DNA of 33,448 bases from Candidatus Melainabacteria bacterium (lineage in GTDB: Bacteria; Cyanobacteriota; Vampirovibrionia; Vampirovibrionales; JAJTHC01): the NCBI GenBank assembly GCA_026389055.1, contig JAPLIO010000214.1, positions 1 to 33,448 on the forward strand, written 5' to 3'. This document shows positions 32,275-33,448 of the stretch, one piece after another. Position 1 is the stretch's first letter. Each line of letters starts with the position of its first letter. The position numbers and the translations under genes were made by a program. A model generated the notes under the pieces. It had not been told where the DNA came from, did not search any database, and saw only the letters and a list, made by a program, of their open reading frames with translations.

Positions 32275-32303
32275 CCCCCGACTGCTCATTTCGGGGGCTT
32301 TTT
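32275..32303 (+). terminator. Intrinsic terminator after pepA
   Basis: CCCCCGA (32275-32281), 9-nt loop, TCGGGGG (32291-32297), then CTTTTTG. Confidence 0.85.
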
Positions 32304-32357
32304 GCTAGCCAAAAGTGCTAGATGCCCTTGATGCGATGGAGCAAGGCTTGGGCTTTA

Positions 32358-32676
32358 ATACCAATTGACAATTTAAATAGCGTAAGCATGCAAACCACCC
32401 AGTAGGAACGACCATCGCATTTGCTCTGCAGCTGCCGATGCGTTCCGTCCACCGAAGGGGCAAAAAGAACATCCCGCCGTCAATGCCCTTCTGGTGGCAT
32501 AGGCGGGTGGCGTTTAGGGTGGTTTTTCCGTAGGGGCTTGCCCCTGAATTTGTCCAAAAAAATTAAAAAGCGTGTTGGGGGGTGCCCAAACAGGCACCCC
32601 CCCGACAAACCAACCAGCTAAAGACTGAAACAACAATCGATGAAAGAACACGCTATTTAATCTGTGAATCGGCATC
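32358..32676 (-). repeat. Repeat family B, copy 2, inside outer inverted repeats
   Basis: The core 32392-32644 is the reverse complement of the repeat at 28939-29156. Its G+C hairpin is at 32577-32602 (10-bp stem GGGGGGTGCC with GGCACCCCCC). The core is bracketed by imperfect inverted repeats: AATACC...TTTAAATAGCG at 32358-32382 and CGCTATTTAA...GGCATCC at 32651-32676. This occupies most of the 542-bp spacer between pepA and the MerR gene; the two frames across it are not credible genes. Confidence 0.8.
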
Positions 32677-32709
32677 CAGCAATAAAGCACAGACAAAAAG
32701 GGGGGTTCA

Positions 32710-33111
32710 ATGGATGGATTTCGCAGTAGCCAACTAGCCAAACAAGCGGGCGTTACGGTAGAAACATTACGGTACTATCATAAAGAAGCCCTACTACCCG
32801 AACCTGAAAAAACCGAAGCGGGGTATCGTATTTACACAACGCAGGATTTGTATCAAGTGTTGTTTATCAAACGGTGTCAAAGCTTAGGATTTTCCTTAAA
32901 AGAAATTAAAGGACTGATAGCCTTAAAAACCAATACCACAGCTTGTGCTAGCGAGGTAAAAGCATTAACCGTTAGTAAAATTGCCATTATCGAAGAAAAA
33001 ATGACGGTTTTAGAAGAAATAAAAGCAACCTTAACTGGGTTAGTTCAACAATGCGATGGTAAAGGAGGCGTTTCGGACTGTACTATTTTGAAAGCGTTAG
33101 AAAATAATTAG
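32710..33111 (+). CDS. MerR-family metal-responsive regulator
   Basis: A 133-residue transcription activator. The N-terminal winged helix-turn-helix (RSSQLAKQAGVTVETLRYY, then GYRIYTTQDLYQVLFIKRC) is followed by the long dimerisation helix (about 80-112). Three cysteines, C79, C115 and C124, align with metal ligands of the ZntR/MerR group, and the C-x8-C loop CDGKGGVSDC is typical. The additional Cys114 and His119 of ZntR are absent (Q114, G119), so a three-Cys mercury-, cadmium- or lead-type site is as likely as zinc. A strong GGGGGG ribosome site precedes the ATG. A Cys-rich peptide gene starts 27 bp after its stop. Confidence 0.9.
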   Translation: MDGFRSSQLAKQAGVTVETLRYYHKEALLPEPEKTEAGYRIYTTQDLYQVLFIKRCQSLGFSLKEIKGLIALKTNTTACASEVKALTVSKIAIIEEKMTVLEEIKATLTGLVQQCDGKGGVSDCTILKALENN

Positions 33112-33152
33112 GCAACTCTAATGAAAGGGAACTCCATCATGTCAAAAAAATC

Positions 33153-33296
33153 ATGGGTTTATTAGTATTAACCATTGTAGCTTTAGGGTTTATGGCACCC
33201 ACTTTACCTGCAATGGCAAACCACGAAGCTGGGCATAAATGCGAATGTTGTGGCGACCACTGCCAGTGCGAACCCACTTGTACTTGTACAAAATAA
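33153..33296 (+). CDS. Small exported Cys-rich metallothionein-like peptide (frame start uncertain)
   Basis: A 47-residue frame from ATG 33153: hydrophobic signal segment MGLLVLTIVALGFMAPTLPA, likely signal-peptidase cleavage after AMA (residue 22), then a mature peptide of about 25 residues, NHEAGHKCECCGDHCQCE followed by PTCTCTK. It has seven cysteines in C-x-C-C and C-x-C clusters plus three histidines, which fits metal binding outside the cytoplasm. The better start, ATG 33139 with AAAGGGA 8 nt upstream, is out of frame: it reads into a stop at 33163. One more A in the 7-A run (33144-33150) would fuse it in frame as MSKKIMGLL, a normal basic signal-peptide start. It is probably cotranscribed with the upstream merR-type gene. 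It could be phase-variable, slippage-expressed, a recent pseudogene or an assembly error. Confidence 0.7.
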   Translation: MGLLVLTIVALGFMAPTLPAMANHEAGHKCECCGDHCQCEPTCTCTK

Positions 33297-33319
33297 TACC
33301 GCTCTAAAATAACCAAAAT

Positions 33320-33363
33320 ACCGCTTTAGTTGATGCACTAGCATTACAAAAGCGGTTTTTTAA
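33320..33363 (+). terminator. Intrinsic terminator after the Cys-rich peptide
   Basis: ACCGCTTT (33320-33327) pairs with AAAGCGGT (33349-33356) across a long loop, followed by a T run. It ends just before the final family A repeat. Confidence 0.75.
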
Positions 33364-33367
33364 TTAT

Positions 33368-33448
33368 TAGACCTCTTGCATGACTCGATATCTGGGGCAT
33401 CTTTTTTGTCATTTGCGGTACTCCTTTGGTTATTTAGTTAGTCTAAAC
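33368..33448. repeat. MITE-like repeat family A, copy 4 (cut by window end)
   Basis: TAGACCTCTTGCATGACTCG then ATATCTGGGGCATCTT and GTCATTTGCGGTACTC, in the same orientation as copy 3. Similarity to copy 3 ends at about 33422, where unrelated sequence begins, near the site where the copy at 30371 carries an insertion. The window ends before the other terminus. Confidence 0.8.

Noticed and set aside
32661..32694. CTGTG/CACAG dyad upstream of the MerR gene as its operator
   Set aside because: The half-sites are only 5 bp, and no -35/-10 pair with the 19-20-bp spacing typical of MerR promoters could be placed with confidence.
32421..32741. Two overlapping frames on opposite strands
   Set aside because: Both translate repeat B copy 2 and have no counterpart in copy 1, so no coding conservation.

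Overview
This window looks like a chromosomal segment of a Gram-negative bacterium of moderate G+C, with ordinary housekeeping genes separated by repeat-rich spacers. The outer-membrane evidence is an LptD-like LPS transport protein with signal peptide, OstA-like region and presumed barrel, plus a GmhB-like HAD phosphatase and prepilin-type proteins. An LptD of this arrangement and a glyQ with no glyS beside it would fit the Cyanobacteriota/Vampirovibrionia (Melainabacteria) side of the tree. No rRNA or marker phylogeny is available here, so that placement is a weak inference.

Layout: 1-5000 holds a truncated glycine-zipper protein, a membrane protein, a short bL25 ribosomal protein, a small Cys-tailed protein on the minus strand, and an HdeD-like membrane protein overlapping recF. 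5265-6430 holds a CbpA-type DnaJ and an initiator tRNA-Met. 6850-11650 holds an lptD-like gene flanked by two lineage-specific proteins. 11733-15100 holds a double-hotdog thioesterase, a HigBA-type toxin-antitoxin pair, an SDR reductase, tRNA-Asn and a GmhB-like phosphatase. 15197-21164 holds two small proteins, pheS, an orphan minimal nucleotidyltransferase, ligA, an unknown protein and glyQ. 21458-26633 holds two prepilin-like proteins facing a folC operon with two tandem DUF2939-like paralogues. 26693-30258 holds an unknown protein, a CPA2-type antiporter, an unknown protein and a HicAB pair. 30572 to the end holds an M17 leucyl aminopeptidase, a metal-responsive MerR regulator and, directly behind it, a tiny exported Cys-rich metallothionein-like peptide too short for usual gene calling.

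The intergenic DNA is the most unusual part. One MITE-like family (A) occurs at least five times, at 344-550, 6506-6651, 21165-21310, 30371-30553 and 33368-end. Copies have TA at their ends and terminal inverted repeats. Two copies have acquired extra 14-17 bp perfect palindromes, and an internal hairpin shows a compensatory base-pair change between subfamilies. A second family (B) of about 220-250 bp occurs at 28939-29156 and, inverted, at 32392-32644, with a fragment at 4954-4990. It carries a very stable G+C hairpin whose inner stem differs between copies at two pairs, with both sides changed. A third type folds as a single long hairpin at 5026-5171.

The best candidate for an undescribed system is the MerR regulator with the Cys-rich exported peptide at 32710-33296. 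The peptide's well-placed ribosome site and start codon are separated from its reading frame by a 7-A run one base short of the in-frame length. Another recurring trait is tandem ATG start codons (two to five in a row) at about seven genes.
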